Positions 18,657 through 28,962 of a stretch of DNA of 64,000 nucleotides are shown one piece after another; the first letter of the stretch is position 1, and the number at the start of each line of letters is the position of its first letter. A program made the position numbers and the translations under genes. The notes under the pieces were generated by a model that was given only the letters and a program-made list of their open reading frames with translations, had not been told where the DNA came from and ran no database searches. This DNA comes from JABLTI01 sp035528035 (lineage in GTDB: Archaea > Asgardarchaeota > Heimdallarchaeia > JABLTI01), in contig DATKZI010000004.1 of assembly GCA_035528035.1 (NCBI GenBank), positions 73,473 to 137,472 on the forward strand, in the 5' to 3' direction.

Positions 18657-20390
18657 CTAATTTATCGATTTATTTTCTTTTAAAATTGGATCAACTATTT
18701 CATTATCGCCTTTTATTGCTTCCACCAAATGAGGTATTGTTATATCTTCACCTGAACTAATAATCTCAATAATATTTCCTTCAGCATCTTTTAGAACTGC
18801 ATTATGCCATAAGATTAACCTTTCTTCTCCATTCTTCGTTAATATATAATTTTCAAAATAATCATCAGGAGAAATCTCGCCATTAATGCATCTATTGAAT
18901 GTTCTTTGAACAGCAGATTGGATTCTATTTGGTAAGAAATTTTGAATCCAATTTTTTCCTATAATTTCCTCTTGAGTATAACCTAAAATTTCACAACCAA
19001 ATTTATTTATTTTAATAACATTAGCATCTCTATTTAAAACAACCAGTAGCACACCAGCAATATCAAAATAGCTTTGAGCCAATTTATGCTCCTGTGTTAG
19101 TTTTTGTTCCAATTCAATTCGTTTTGTTACTTCTACTATAACACAAGAAATAGCTGTTCCATCCTCATAAGTAAATTTTTTCAATTGAGTTGAAAGCCAG
19201 ATTGTTTTATTTTCCTTGGTAATTATTCTAAAATAGAACTCTGGTACCATTCCTGTTTCATCGACTTTTTTGAATTGTTCCATTACAAATTCACGATCTT
19301 CCGGATAGATAATTTGATACAATTGATCTAATTCCATAGAAGTAAATTGAGAACTAGAATAACCTGAATGCTTGAATATAATGTCATTAGCGAAAATTAT
19401 CTTGTCATTTTTAATGATAATAATTCCTGCTACTGATTGCTCAACTAATGATCGAAATCTTTCTTCGCTTTCTTTTAGTTTCTCTTCAGCTTTTTTCCTA
19501 TTTGTTACATCAATAATTATTCCTTCACAGAATCCTTCTTTAGGATAATAACTAGCAGAATGACTTACCCAGAAATATTTTCCATCATAATTTTTCAACT
19601 TAACTTCAAAATCAGTGACTTTTCCTTGAGTCTTAAGTATTTCAATGATTTTATTTCTATCTTCAATATCGTAATAGAAATTAACAGCATTACATTTTTC
19701 TTTAAATTCCTCAACAGATGGATATCCTGCTGCATTCGCTAATCTTTGATTTACCTCCAAGAATTCCCCTGTTTCAATATTAACTCTAAAAATGCCGGCA
19801 TTCAAATTCTCAAACAGATTACGGTATTTTATTTCAGTTTCTTTATGTTCTGTATTATCAAGTATAACTGATGAAATTGATACTAATTTGCCTTTAATAT
19901 CGAATGCTCCTATATTAAATTGTAACCACCATCTTTCTTCCCCATTTTCTCTAATGATTTTGTATTCCATTATCTTTGGAACAATCCCTTTTTTCATTTT
20001 ATCGCAACATGATGAATAATAATTTTCAAAATCAGGATGAACAATTGTTTGAATGAAATTCGGTGTATTAATCCATTCATCAACTGTATAACCACTTAGT
20101 TCAGCAAGAAATTTATCAACAATAGACATCTTACAAGTGGGAATATCCATTTTGACAAAACCCCTTACTCTCATAGTAAGCTGTTGATGTAAATTATCAA
20201 GCTCTGTTATTTGTTGTTCTAATTGATGGATTTGGAATTCAAGATTCTTCTCAGCAATGAGCTTATCCATTTCAGCTAAATTTTTCATTTCTTCGATGGA
20301 GCATTTGAATCCGTTTTTTTCCAATATTTTTAATGCTTGGGTGACACTTTCAGTATCATTCTTTTCCAATTGTATAATTTTCACTGTCAT
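18657..20390 (-). CDS. multi-PAS signalling protein without a kinase domain
   Basis: 577 residues from the ATG at 20390. After an N-terminal coiled coil (to about residue 80) there are four PAS/PAC units, recognisable from segments such as AELSGYTVDEW, NQRLANAAGYPSVEEF, IIFANDIIFKHSGYSSSQF and INKFGCEILGYTQEEIIG, with PAC ends ISSVILDNTEHK, IIDVTNRKKAEE, VIVEVTKRIELE and ISSGEDIT. No histidine-kinase, GGDEF or other output domain follows, so it is a sensor or scaffold that must act through a partner. An N-terminal cysteine-containing patch may hold a cofactor, but this is not evident. It is flanked by convergent and divergent genes and not in an operon. Confidence 0.85.
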   Translation of the reverse strand: MTVKIIQLEKNDTESVTQALKILEKNGFKCSIEEMKNLAEMDKLIAEKNLEFQIHQLEQQITELDNLHQQLTMRVRGFVKMDIPTCKMSIVDKFLAELSGYTVDEWINTPNFIQTIVHPDFENYYSSCCDKMKKGIVPKIMEYKIIRENGEERWWLQFNIGAFDIKGKLVSISSVILDNTEHKETEIKYRNLFENLNAGIFRVNIETGEFLEVNQRLANAAGYPSVEEFKEKCNAVNFYYDIEDRNKIIEILKTQGKVTDFEVKLKNYDGKYFWVSHSASYYPKEGFCEGIIIDVTNRKKAEEKLKESEERFRSLVEQSVAGIIIIKNDKIIFANDIIFKHSGYSSSQFTSMELDQLYQIIYPEDREFVMEQFKKVDETGMVPEFYFRIITKENKTIWLSTQLKKFTYEDGTAISCVIVEVTKRIELEQKLTQEHKLAQSYFDIAGVLLVVLNRDANVIKINKFGCEILGYTQEEIIGKNWIQNFLPNRIQSAVQRTFNRCINGEISPDDYFENYILTKNGEERLILWHNAVLKDAEGNIIEIISSGEDITIPHLVEAIKGDNEIVDPILKENKSIN

Positions 20391-20634
20391 TTCTCCATCA
20401 AGAAAGATGAGTAAAGATAAAAGCGTTGAATAAATCAATTATTAAGAACGCTAAGAGCAATCGTTCTAATCAACTATATAAAGCTAATAATATCTTTGAT
20501 TTTTTACAATCAGCGAGATTACTATGATTTTGGAAGAAATAAAAAATATTTGATCAATTTATTTGTATGGAATAATTTTCAAGACTAAAAAAAATCCTTT
20601 TATCAACTTGCCATATGTTATTATTGGTGTTAAA

Positions 20635-21837
20635 ATGTCATCTCAAATAAAAAGAAGAACCATCAATTTCACCTTTTTTTTAATAGCAATAATATATCTA
20701 GCTCCATATAGTACGATGCTTGAAACTAAAGCTATCTGGCCTACAAATGGTTGGGAAACAATTAATCCAATATCTGCAAGTATGAAAGCTAATACTTTAA
20801 ATGGAATGGATAATTATATCGAAAATTGGAATGATGCACATCCTTTATCACATCTTGATTCAGTGGTAGTTTTTCGCAATGGCTATTTGGTGAAAGATTG
20901 GTATTATCTTTTATGGGATGCTGAGGATATTCATAGTCTTTGGTCCGTTACTAAAAGTTTTACTGGAACACTAATGGGGATAGCTATACAAGAAGGTTTT
21001 ATTCCAAGCGTAAATGAATTTGTTTTAGATTATTTTACTGATAGAAATATCTCTAATGTTGATTCAAGAAAAGAAGCGATCACAATTGAGCATTTATTAA
21101 TGATGTCCACTGGTTTAGCTTACCCTGGTGATGATTTTATTTGGTCTAGTTGGATGAATGCCCCTGATCAGGTTCAATTTATTCTTAATTTACCTATGGC
21201 TACGACACCAGGCAGTATATTTAATTACGATACTGGAGGTAGTCACCTTTTATCAGCAATTATCCAAGAAGCTACTAATATGACCATGGTAGATTTTGCT
21301 TTACAATATCTCTTTAAACCTCTTGGAATAACAAAATTCAATTGGCAAGCTGACAAACAAAACATCACATATGGTGGTCATGGATTATTTCTAACTCCGG
21401 GAGATATGGCAAAATTAGGTTATCTTTATCTAAATGATGGTTATTGGGATGGTCAAAAAATCCTACCAACAAATTGGACACAAACTGTAACTCAAACAGA
21501 ATGGGGACTTGGTGGTGGATGGGGGTATGCTCAACAATGGTGGACACAATCCTATTTGAATGCTTATTGTGCTAGAGGAAGGTATGGTCAATCAATATTT
21601 GTTTTACCAGAACATGACATCATCGTTGTTTTTACTGCTTCGCTTTCAGTTTCTGAGGAAGAGCCATATATCAATATAATTGCTAATTATGTTTTATCTG
21701 CTCTTATTGATTCAGTAGATCCAATGGTTATGTTAGCTTATTCAATCTTCTTTCCACTAGTTATTGTTACATTAACTGTTTTCATTATAAATACAATTAT
21801 TTTGAAAAAATCCAAAATTGAGGATAGAGCCCATTAG
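20635..21837 (+). CDS. exported serine beta-lactamase-fold hydrolase
   Basis: 400 residues from ATG 20635 (a TTG at 20563 would add 24). An N-terminal signal segment (IKRRTINFTFFLIAIIYLAPYS) is followed by a class C beta-lactamase/penicillin-binding domain: the catalytic Ser-x-x-Lys is in SVTKSFTG at about residue 107, the mid-domain motif is YDTGGSHL in place of the usual YSN, and HGLFLTPGDMAKLGYLYLNDG is the conserved helix before the active-site strand. A C-terminal TM helix with a KKSK tail would anchor it. Such proteins are peptidases or esterases; the substrate is unknown. It overlaps the convergent phosphatase gene by 41 bp. Confidence 0.85.
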   Translation: MSSQIKRRTINFTFFLIAIIYLAPYSTMLETKAIWPTNGWETINPISASMKANTLNGMDNYIENWNDAHPLSHLDSVVVFRNGYLVKDWYYLLWDAEDIHSLWSVTKSFTGTLMGIAIQEGFIPSVNEFVLDYFTDRNISNVDSRKEAITIEHLLMMSTGLAYPGDDFIWSSWMNAPDQVQFILNLPMATTPGSIFNYDTGGSHLLSAIIQEATNMTMVDFALQYLFKPLGITKFNWQADKQNITYGGHGLFLTPGDMAKLGYLYLNDGYWDGQKILPTNWTQTVTQTEWGLGGGWGYAQQWWTQSYLNAYCARGRYGQSIFVLPEHDIIVVFTASLSVSEEEPYINIIANYVLSALIDSVDPMVMLAYSIFFPLVIVTLTVFIINTIILKKSKIEDRAH

Positions 21838-23500
21838 GTCCAGATATAAGATCACCATTAGGATAATGAGCGCTAATAGTGCATATAGTTCCTCCAGCAT
21901 TAATCTCGATTTTCATATAATGCCTAGTTTGCTCTCCATACATATAGCCATAGAGTTCATTATCTGTCGAATATGATTCTATACTTGGAATATGATAATA
22001 CAATCCATCATTCTCAGAAGCAGCATAGATCTGATGTTCTGGTGAATCAACTACTCTACTAGCATTCCAAGGTGAACGATAGAATTCTATTTCTTGATAT
22101 AATCCGGAAGTTGTATTATAGAATATTCGAGTATCAGTCCAAATAGCATGATCTAGTAAACCATAATCAACTTCTAAATCTGCTCCTCCTCCACCTGTAC
22201 ACCAATAATGTGTGCTGTCTCCAGTAGGTGAATCTGTCTCATTATAGAGTAATCCTATATTCCCATAGGTATAATTCCAATGTTCATAATGATGATCATG
22301 ACCGAAGAATATTCCATCAATATTATATTTATCAGCTAAAGGAACTAGCCAAGTTTGAGTGGGGAAATTTTGTGAAGAGGTTCCTGTAGTGAACAGTGTA
22401 TTGTGAAAATTGATAAATATCCAATCTTGACCTCGAGATTGAGCAGCAATAATATCTTGTTCTACCCAGAGTTTTTGATCGGTTGATAGAATGTAACTAC
22501 CAGCATCAAAATTGTCTATAAAAATAAAGTGGGCTGAAGCGTAATCAAAGGAATAAAAGAGTCCACTATCAGATGCATAAGGATATGGGAATGCATTACG
22601 GAAATTCGTAGCTCCATTTCCACTATAATCATGATTTCCAATAGCAACATGAAATGGAATTGATGCTGCATATTGGGGAAAATTTTGTGCTGTGTAATGC
22701 CATGATATTGGTACTCCACCATTATAAGCTAAGTCACCTAATTGTATAACAAAGTTAGGATTTTCAGCTACAATACCTTTAGCGACAAGGTCCCCTGCAT
22801 ATAATGTATCACCTGGACTCGGCTGCATATCTCCTACTATAATTACTTTAAAAGCTTCATTAGTATCAGGAGCTGTTTTAAACGAAAATATTTGATCTGC
22901 CTCATATGTCGAGGTTGCAATTCCTATTGAATAATAATAGACAGTATTTGCTTGTAATCCTTCCAACATAACTGTATGTAAATGTGATTTTGGATTCGTA
23001 CTTTCAAGAATAGCCAAATTATCTGGTTGAGTACCAAATTCAATAATTGTTTTTCTAGCAAATTTTGTAAGCCAAGTAATGGACAGTTCAGTTTTCGGAT
23101 CTTCACCATAAGTTAACCATGGACCATCATTCCAATAATATGATACAGTTATGTTTGCACCGTTAGCATAGGCGTATAGAGAAATTCCGCCTATGGGCAT
23201 AATTATTACAAGTAAAATACCAAATACCATTGCTATTTTTTCAACTTTTTTTAAATGGCTAAGACCAATTTTCTTGAACTTTAAGCTTGTAATCATTAGA
23301 ATTAAGAAAACTGAAAAAATGGTAAAACTTAGCACCAAAAATACAATCATTATAGAAATGTAGATTTTTCTATTAATGATAAAAGAAAACAGATAACCAA
23401 ACAGCAAAATAGCAATTAATGAGGTAATCAATGAACATATAATAACTATTATCCTTCGAATATTAGATTTAGTATTATTTGTTGATGCTAATACATCCAA
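21797..23500 (-). CDS. membrane-anchored purple-acid-phosphatase-like metallophosphoesterase
   Basis: A 567-residue protein with a TTG start at 23500 preceded by GAGGA seven bases upstream. Three N-terminal TM helices (about 15-40, 48-72 and 90-112) precede an Fn3-like domain (about 130-215; ITWLTKFARKTIIEFG) and a calcineurin-like phosphoesterase domain with metal motifs VGDMQ (GDxx), LGDLAYNG, AIGNHDYSG and FGHDHHYEHW. A C-terminal beta-rich tail follows. It is extracytoplasmic and likely hydrolyses phosphoesters. The 3' end overlaps the beta-lactamase-fold gene by 41 bp, tail to tail. Confidence 0.9.
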   Translation of the reverse strand: MDVLASTNNTKSNIRRIIVIICSLITSLIAILLFGYLFSFIINRKIYISIMIVFLVLSFTIFSVFLILMITSLKFKKIGLSHLKKVEKIAMVFGILLVIIMPIGGISLYAYANGANITVSYYWNDGPWLTYGEDPKTELSITWLTKFARKTIIEFGTQPDNLAILESTNPKSHLHTVMLEGLQANTVYYYSIGIATSTYEADQIFSFKTAPDTNEAFKVIIVGDMQPSPGDTLYAGDLVAKGIVAENPNFVIQLGDLAYNGGVPISWHYTAQNFPQYAASIPFHVAIGNHDYSGNGATNFRNAFPYPYASDSGLFYSFDYASAHFIFIDNFDAGSYILSTDQKLWVEQDIIAAQSRGQDWIFINFHNTLFTTGTSSQNFPTQTWLVPLADKYNIDGIFFGHDHHYEHWNYTYGNIGLLYNETDSPTGDSTHYWCTGGGGADLEVDYGLLDHAIWTDTRIFYNTTSGLYQEIEFYRSPWNASRVVDSPEHQIYAASENDGLYYHIPSIESYSTDNELYGYMYGEQTRHYMKIEINAGGTICTISAHYPNGDLISGPNGLYPQFWIFSK

Positions 23501-23741
23501 TGAAGAATCCTCTATTTATTTAATATAATTGCTTTGCTTTTATTCTTTTGTAAAATATAATACAGGAATATAGTGATATTGATTTTATAAAAGATATTAC
23601 CAAATTCATATGTTTTCAAATTACTTGTTTTATTTTATGAAAATTTTTAGTTTATTTTTTTTACAAAAGTAAATTATTTAACTCATTTTTTAAATGAATA
23701 TCTGGAAATCTTCCTACTTAACTAATTTTAGCTTGTATGAA

Positions 23742-24398
23742 TTACATATCATCAAGATCTAATACAAGAAGTGCTAAACAATCGATTAATAAAACTGATT
23801 TTTGTAATGTAATTGATATAATAAGCAAAATTGGATTTTTGGTTAATTCAGCTGGTATAAAAAATATTATCAGTAAAGCTATGACTATAAAAACTATTAC
23901 TACCATCGACGCATCTAAATAATAATCAAATTTTCTATCCTTGGGTATTTCTTGATGATTTTTCACAAATCTAAGTAATTGAAGTGTGAAATTTAAAACA
24001 CCAAATCCTGCTATGAACAATACTGCGCCAAGGGTATGAAGAATTATTAAATTACCTTTATCTTGGGGAATAGCTATCAAACTTGCACCTAAAGCATTTG
24101 CTAGGCTTAATGCTCCTTTGAGAAATTTATTACGAAAATCACTAGAAAAGTATGTTATAGAGATTATCATTGAAATCGAAGCACACAAACCAAATCCTAC
24201 ACTCATTATAATTGAGGAAATATGATTATCAATTTCATTTTCAGCAGTATAATGTGCTCCTAACTCACTTATGTAATCTTTGAAAAATCTATAAGAATCA
24301 GCATAAAAATAAATCGCTAAGCCAACAGTTAAAATCAATATTGGAACAATTAGCCAATACATATATCTAATTGTTCTTTCTTTTTTCCTCAATTTCAA
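23742..24398 (-). CDS. DUF998-like six-helix membrane protein
   Basis: 218 residues with six predicted TM helices. The early loop DYISELGAHYTAENEIDN resembles the DYISELGA motif of DUF998-family proteins, and the HTLGAVLFIAGFG segment in helix 4 also fits. The function is unknown. The TTG at 24398 is the furthest start; ATG 24362 would remove 12 basic residues. There are AT-rich gaps on both sides; about 240 bp at 23501-23741 shows nothing. Confidence 0.65.
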   Translation of the reverse strand: MKLRKKERTIRYMYWLIVPILILTVGLAIYFYADSYRFFKDYISELGAHYTAENEIDNHISSIIMSVGFGLCASISMIISITYFSSDFRNKFLKGALSLANALGASLIAIPQDKGNLIILHTLGAVLFIAGFGVLNFTLQLLRFVKNHQEIPKDRKFDYYLDASMVVIVFIVIALLIIFFIPAELTKNPILLIISITLQKSVLLIDCLALLVLDLDDM

Positions 24399-24576
24399 TC
24401 GCTAATTATATACTATTATATATCTAATTAAATTTTTTTTAGAATAGGAAATATGGTAAAATTTTACCAAATTAAAACACATTACTCATTTACAGATGTT
24501 TTTTTACTCTAATAATAGAATTTTAACTAAAAAGACGCATAAACTTTTTATTTCTTCATAGTAAACTCAAACTATT

Positions 24577-26061
24577 ATGGCAAAATTAGAAGTTCCTTTT
24601 GGAAAAAATCTTGCTTTCGGAATAGGAGAAATAGCAGACCAATTAGCATATCAAGGATTCACCTTTACCATTTTTACATTCTATTACTCAGTGATTAAAC
24701 TTGACGCAAAATTCATCACAATGGTATTCATTATATGGTCGATATACAATGCTTTCAATGATCCAGTACTTGGTTCCCTATCAGATAGGACACGAACCAG
24801 AAAACTCTTTGGTGGCCGAAGACGTCCTTGGATGATTGTTACAGCATTACCTTTAGCAGTGGTTATGGTCTTACTTTTCACCTCTCCCGGGGGACAAGTA
24901 TCGGGCGGAATATCAGTTGGGACAATAATTTATATGCTCTTTATTATGTGTCTCTTTGATACTATCTATACAGCATATTCTATCAATCGTACCTCTCTCT
25001 ATCCGGAAATCTTCCGAACTGATAAAGCACGTGAAGAAGTTGGTACGGTTCGAAGAATAGTAATGGTTATAGCACTCTTAGTTGCATTCATTCTCCCCAC
25101 ATTAATGATCGAGGATATGACGTTAAGCAATCCAGTACCTGATGTAGGTAAAACTATCTGGCAATACCAATTAACTGGAATAATCTTTGGAGTAATCATC
25201 CTTGCTTCAATTATCATTAACGTTATTTGGGGAGCTAAGGAAGCACCTTACGAGGAACTCGAAAAGAAGGATACCATGAATCTTTGGCAATCACTTAAAG
25301 TAAGTCTTAGTAACAAAAAATTTGTTATTTTTGCACTTTGTTCAACTATGAATTGGTTTGTGTTTGGATTAATACCTACGATTATGCCAATTTATGTAAA
25401 AACTGTTGTTGTAGAAGGTTCTGATCAATTATATGATAAACTGGCTGCTCTGGGTGATTTGCGGATTAGTTTACCATTAGTAGTAGCATTCCTCATGTCT
25501 ATTTTTGGAGTTCTTTTCTGGTCATTTGTAGACAGAAAACTCGGTAGTAAATTAGGATTTATTCTTTCAATGTCTTGGTGGGCAGCTGTGCTTATACCAT
25601 TGATTTTTATTAAATCCTATCTAGGAATAACTATTATCATGGCACTGAATGGTATAGGATTGGGTGGTTCTCCTTACTTCATAGACAGACATATTTCCAA
25701 TATTGCTGACGATGATGAGGTGAAAACAGGGCAACGAAGAGAAGGATCATATTTTGGTGTACATGCTCTATTTGTAAGACTTTCAACGATACTTTCCATA
25801 GGTGCAATTGCACTCGTACTAACAACAAATGGTTGGGCTGTTTATGATCCAGTAAGTACAACTCCAGGAGTAATTTTCGGTTTGAAATCGCTGATGTCCC
25901 TCTTCCCAGCAGGAGCGTTACTAATTGGAATAGTTATTCTGATTTTCTATCCTTTAGGTAGAAAACAAGTACAAGCACTACAAGCGAATTTACATAAAGA
26001 ACCTAAAATTAATCCCGATATAAAATTAGAGGAAGAGTCAGAAGAAGAGCTAAAAAGTTAG
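24577..26061 (+). CDS. GPH-family (MFS_2) sugar/cation symporter
   Basis: 494 residues with about 12 TM helices. The N-terminal FGIGEIADQLAYQGFTF and the loop NDPVLGSLSDRTRTRKLFGGRRRPWM are diagnostic of the glycoside-pentoside-hexuronide:cation symporter family (the loop between helices 2 and 3). A second-half segment resembles the same loop (SKLGFILSMSW). The C-terminus is acidic. The cargo is probably a sugar or related organic acid but cannot be predicted. It converges on the E2-like gene 13 bp downstream. Confidence 0.9.
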   Translation: MAKLEVPFGKNLAFGIGEIADQLAYQGFTFTIFTFYYSVIKLDAKFITMVFIIWSIYNAFNDPVLGSLSDRTRTRKLFGGRRRPWMIVTALPLAVVMVLLFTSPGGQVSGGISVGTIIYMLFIMCLFDTIYTAYSINRTSLYPEIFRTDKAREEVGTVRRIVMVIALLVAFILPTLMIEDMTLSNPVPDVGKTIWQYQLTGIIFGVIILASIIINVIWGAKEAPYEELEKKDTMNLWQSLKVSLSNKKFVIFALCSTMNWFVFGLIPTIMPIYVKTVVVEGSDQLYDKLAALGDLRISLPLVVAFLMSIFGVLFWSFVDRKLGSKLGFILSMSWWAAVLIPLIFIKSYLGITIIMALNGIGLGGSPYFIDRHISNIADDDEVKTGQRREGSYFGVHALFVRLSTILSIGAIALVLTTNGWAVYDPVSTTPGVIFGLKSLMSLFPAGALLIGIVILIFYPLGRKQVQALQANLHKEPKINPDIKLEEESEEELKS

Positions 26062-26074
26062 CTTTCTTCTTTTT

Positions 26075-26926
26075 TTATTTCAAATCATTCAAACCAAAAC
26101 CATTACGTGCTCTTTCACGTAAAAGAGCGATAAATCTGGTTGCTGGTCCACCATCTACTGTAGTATGATCAATATTAACAGTTATCCAGAGATAATCTTG
26201 AGGAACAATTTGCGTTATATCTGGTTCGCCATTTTCTTTTATTAAATAACCTGGACGCTTCTCAATTCCACCAACATTTATTGAAAGGTTCTCTACAGCT
26301 ATAGGAATTGAAGTTCCACCACCTCCTGCAAACATACCAATAGAGGTGATTCCTATGGTTCCATTGAATTTTCGACGAAGGAAGGGATTTTTATAGATGA
26401 TGTTGAAAAGTATTCGTCTAATGAATCTTGGAATTTTTAGCAGCATATCTGTTCCTGAAGCTTCTCCCTTAGTTTTATCTACCATACTATCTTCTTGCAA
26501 ATTTTTAGCTGACCAAATATCATTAGTTATTTCTTGTATCGTTTTTTTATTGGCTTTGCGGATGATAACCATGGTAGGAACTTTTTCACCTTTAACCTCT
26601 CGTTCCACAAGAAAGTTTACATCTACGTCCTCAAAGACAACCATTTTTCTACGTTTCCATTTCATTGCTTGCATGTAGGGATGCTCCGCAACAGTTTTTG
26701 CGAAGATATAGGTCAGATAAGCAGAAAATGAAAGATTAATACCCTTTTCTTTGTATTCTTTTATTTTCTTAAGAGGGTATGTTACATCTACATCACCAAT
26801 AGCATAGACCTTCATTGTCTTCTTTCCTAGGGAAATAAAATCAACTACAACATCACGACTACGTGTAAAAGGTTCGATATAGTAAGAACCAAATTTCGTT
26901 TCTTTTGTTTTTCTTTTTGCGCACAT
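26075..26926 (-). CDS. stand-alone 2-oxoacid dehydrogenase E2 acyltransferase domain
   Basis: 283 residues forming an E2-type catalytic domain with no lipoyl or peripheral-subunit-binding domain. The N-terminal segment has the FTRSRDVVVDFISL strand layout, then ISL-like SFSAYLTYIFAKTVAEHPYMQAM, and the catalytic motif reads VNIDHTTVDGGPATRF, equivalent to the DHRxxDG motif of E2 enzymes (catalytic His and Asp retained). The GTIGITSIGMF strand aligns with the core's central sheet. Stand-alone E2-like proteins are annotated in many archaea and their acyl donor is unknown. No E1 or E3 gene is nearby. The ATG at 26926 has no strong ribosome site. Confidence 0.85.
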   Translation of the reverse strand: MCAKRKTKETKFGSYYIEPFTRSRDVVVDFISLGKKTMKVYAIGDVDVTYPLKKIKEYKEKGINLSFSAYLTYIFAKTVAEHPYMQAMKWKRRKMVVFEDVDVNFLVEREVKGEKVPTMVIIRKANKKTIQEITNDIWSAKNLQEDSMVDKTKGEASGTDMLLKIPRFIRRILFNIIYKNPFLRRKFNGTIGITSIGMFAGGGGTSIPIAVENLSINVGGIEKRPGYLIKENGEPDITQIVPQDYLWITVNIDHTTVDGGPATRFIALLRERARNGFGLNDLK

Positions 26927-27203
26927 GATTTTTGTTTAAACAACATCGATAACATAAATTTTGCGGAAAAATAGTATAAATTTCTTTATTAAATATGTAG
27001 TATTTGTAAAATATTATTACTATCACTAGTTTTTTATGAAAGTAATAATTCAATGAGAAAAAACACTCATCACTTTTTAAATCCACTCTTTTTTTTATTT
27101 CAGAAGTCTTTTTTATGTGAAACATTCTATTATAATTGTTTTTGAACCAATAGCATATATCATATAGCTGTTAGTTCTCGTTTGTGTATTATGAGGTTTC
27201 CTT

Positions 27204-28382
27204 ATGAGTTATCAAGTAATCCCTAATGAACAATCACTTATGACAATAGAAGCATTAGTTGAAAATTTACGGAATAAAGGTCAAGGAGTTTTCCGTAAAA
27301 AACCGCTTGAAAAAATTTCCTACATAAAACGTCTCCTATGGCCTGTTAGTTATTTTGAGATTAGTTATACTTTGAAAGGAAACAATCCATCCTCTGAAAA
27401 TTTACGAGCAGCACGTAATTTTATGCTAGGTTTTTTCTCTTTACCTTATATTGAAAATACATTACAAAATGATGGAGGTCGTAAAGCTCTAGGCTGGGTT
27501 TTCTCTCGAGAAAATTCAACTACTTTACAGAATCTTATAACAGTTAAAGATAATAAGTATCAAACACTTGTCTCTTATATTCCCTCTGATGTTTATAATC
27601 AAATTTACAAATATTATTCTGACCACCAAAAATACTTAGAAAATCAATTAAACCAAACTATCCATGATATGGAACCTGTTTACAAAGAAGCTGATAGTTA
27701 TCAACGTAAAGCTGAAACCTTAAGTCAACGACTCAATACTTTCACAGATGATAAAAAATCGCAGAATTACAAAAATCTTAGATCATCTCTAAATGATTTT
27801 CAAAAGAAAGCAAAACAACTTCGTAAGAAAGCTAATTCTACTATTGCTTCCCAGGAACATTTATTGCAGGTTTTTATTCGTAAGTGGCAACGAGGCCGAA
27901 AGCGCTTTCTCGGTTTAAGGAAAAATGCTGAAATTAATAAAATTGGTATTCTTGATACTTTTTATTATGTTTATTGGATTGCTCGATTAGATAGTTCTTC
28001 ATCTGTTCGCTATCTTATTATTGATAAAAATGGAAAACAAATTCAGAAACTTCAAAATATGCTTAATTTTGATATGAAATTACGAAAAGAACTTGATACT
28101 ACTCTTCAATTTAAAAGTTTCAGTAATGAAGCTAGTTGCTTTTTCTGCGGTACCCCCCTTGATAAAACGACTGATACTTGCCCCAATTGTTCAAAGAACA
28201 CTCTTAGATGTTCAGTATGCAAATTACAGATCTCTCAAGGCGATCCAACTGCTTCTTGCCCAAAATGCAACTCCAAAGGTCATTTGAGCCATTTACATGA
28301 ATGGATAAAAATTCAAGGAAAATGTCCATCTTGTCTTCAAGAAGTAAAACTTCGCAATCTCATTCTTAGTACTGATGATTAA
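27204..28382 (+). CDS. coiled-coil protein with C-terminal zinc-ribbon plus RING-like module
   Basis: 392 residues, ATG at 27204 with GAGG seven bases upstream. The N-terminal 150 residues are a globular region of unknown family, and residues about 155-235 are a Lys/Gln-rich coiled coil. The C-terminus holds a zinc ribbon (C312, C315, C326, C329) directly followed by a RING-like set: C336 and C339, C352 and C355, H360 and H363, C374 and C377. The order CPNC..LRCSVC, SCPKCNSKGHLSHLHEW, CPSC is that of the C-terminal zinc module of the GATOR2/SEA subunits MIOS, WDR24 and WDR59. There are no WD40 repeats here. It could be a ubiquitin-ligase-like or scaffold RING. Confidence 0.75.
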   Translation: MSYQVIPNEQSLMTIEALVENLRNKGQGVFRKKPLEKISYIKRLLWPVSYFEISYTLKGNNPSSENLRAARNFMLGFFSLPYIENTLQNDGGRKALGWVFSRENSTTLQNLITVKDNKYQTLVSYIPSDVYNQIYKYYSDHQKYLENQLNQTIHDMEPVYKEADSYQRKAETLSQRLNTFTDDKKSQNYKNLRSSLNDFQKKAKQLRKKANSTIASQEHLLQVFIRKWQRGRKRFLGLRKNAEINKIGILDTFYYVYWIARLDSSSSVRYLIIDKNGKQIQKLQNMLNFDMKLRKELDTTLQFKSFSNEASCFFCGTPLDKTTDTCPNCSKNTLRCSVCKLQISQGDPTASCPKCNSKGHLSHLHEWIKIQGKCPSCLQEVKLRNLILSTDD

Positions 28383-28962
28383 TGTTTATTACAAAAATGG
28401 AAAATAAGAAATTTATCACGTAAGCTTTTGATAACACCATTTAATCAAATATTACTAATTCTTTAAACTTCTTTTCTTTATCTTTAGATGCTTTTTTGTA
28501 GCAAAGTAATCAAAAATTTGTGATTATTGTTAAGAGAATCTGAAAATTACTCTTGAATAAATACCATTTATTTTCTTGGGCCATTTATATCAAATAAATA
28601 ACAAAAAAGAATATAAAAAGAATTGAGGGAGGATTTTCGATAAAATAACCTATATGATTTTTAAAGTCTCATAATTAGGGATAAGTGGGAATCTAAACAC
28701 AACCAACGAATTCCTTTCCCTGTGACGAATCTTTTTTCTTTAGTTTTTCATCCCACTCTTTTAACTTAACCTTAGCTATCTGTATTAGATGGATACATCT
28801 TTAGTGTTCAAATATTTCAATTTTTGTATTCTTATTATTTTCATTTTATATAGAATTTATATTTGGGGGAATATTATAAAATTTTTTTTATTAAAAAAGA
28901 GCACTTATTTTGTCGGTTATTTTTTTAGAAAATTATATTAGCTGCAATATTACATTAATTCT
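28383..28962. other. intergenic region, possible second non-coding RNA
   Basis: About 580 bp with no coding frame. TATAAAAAG at 28612-28620 lies 107 bp upstream of CCTGTGACG at 28719-28727; in the candidate RNA near 3.7 kb the TATA box is 109 bp upstream of the same nine bases. AGTGGGA (28684-28690) can pair with TCCCACT around 28751. The RNA assignment is tentative. Confidence 0.3.
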
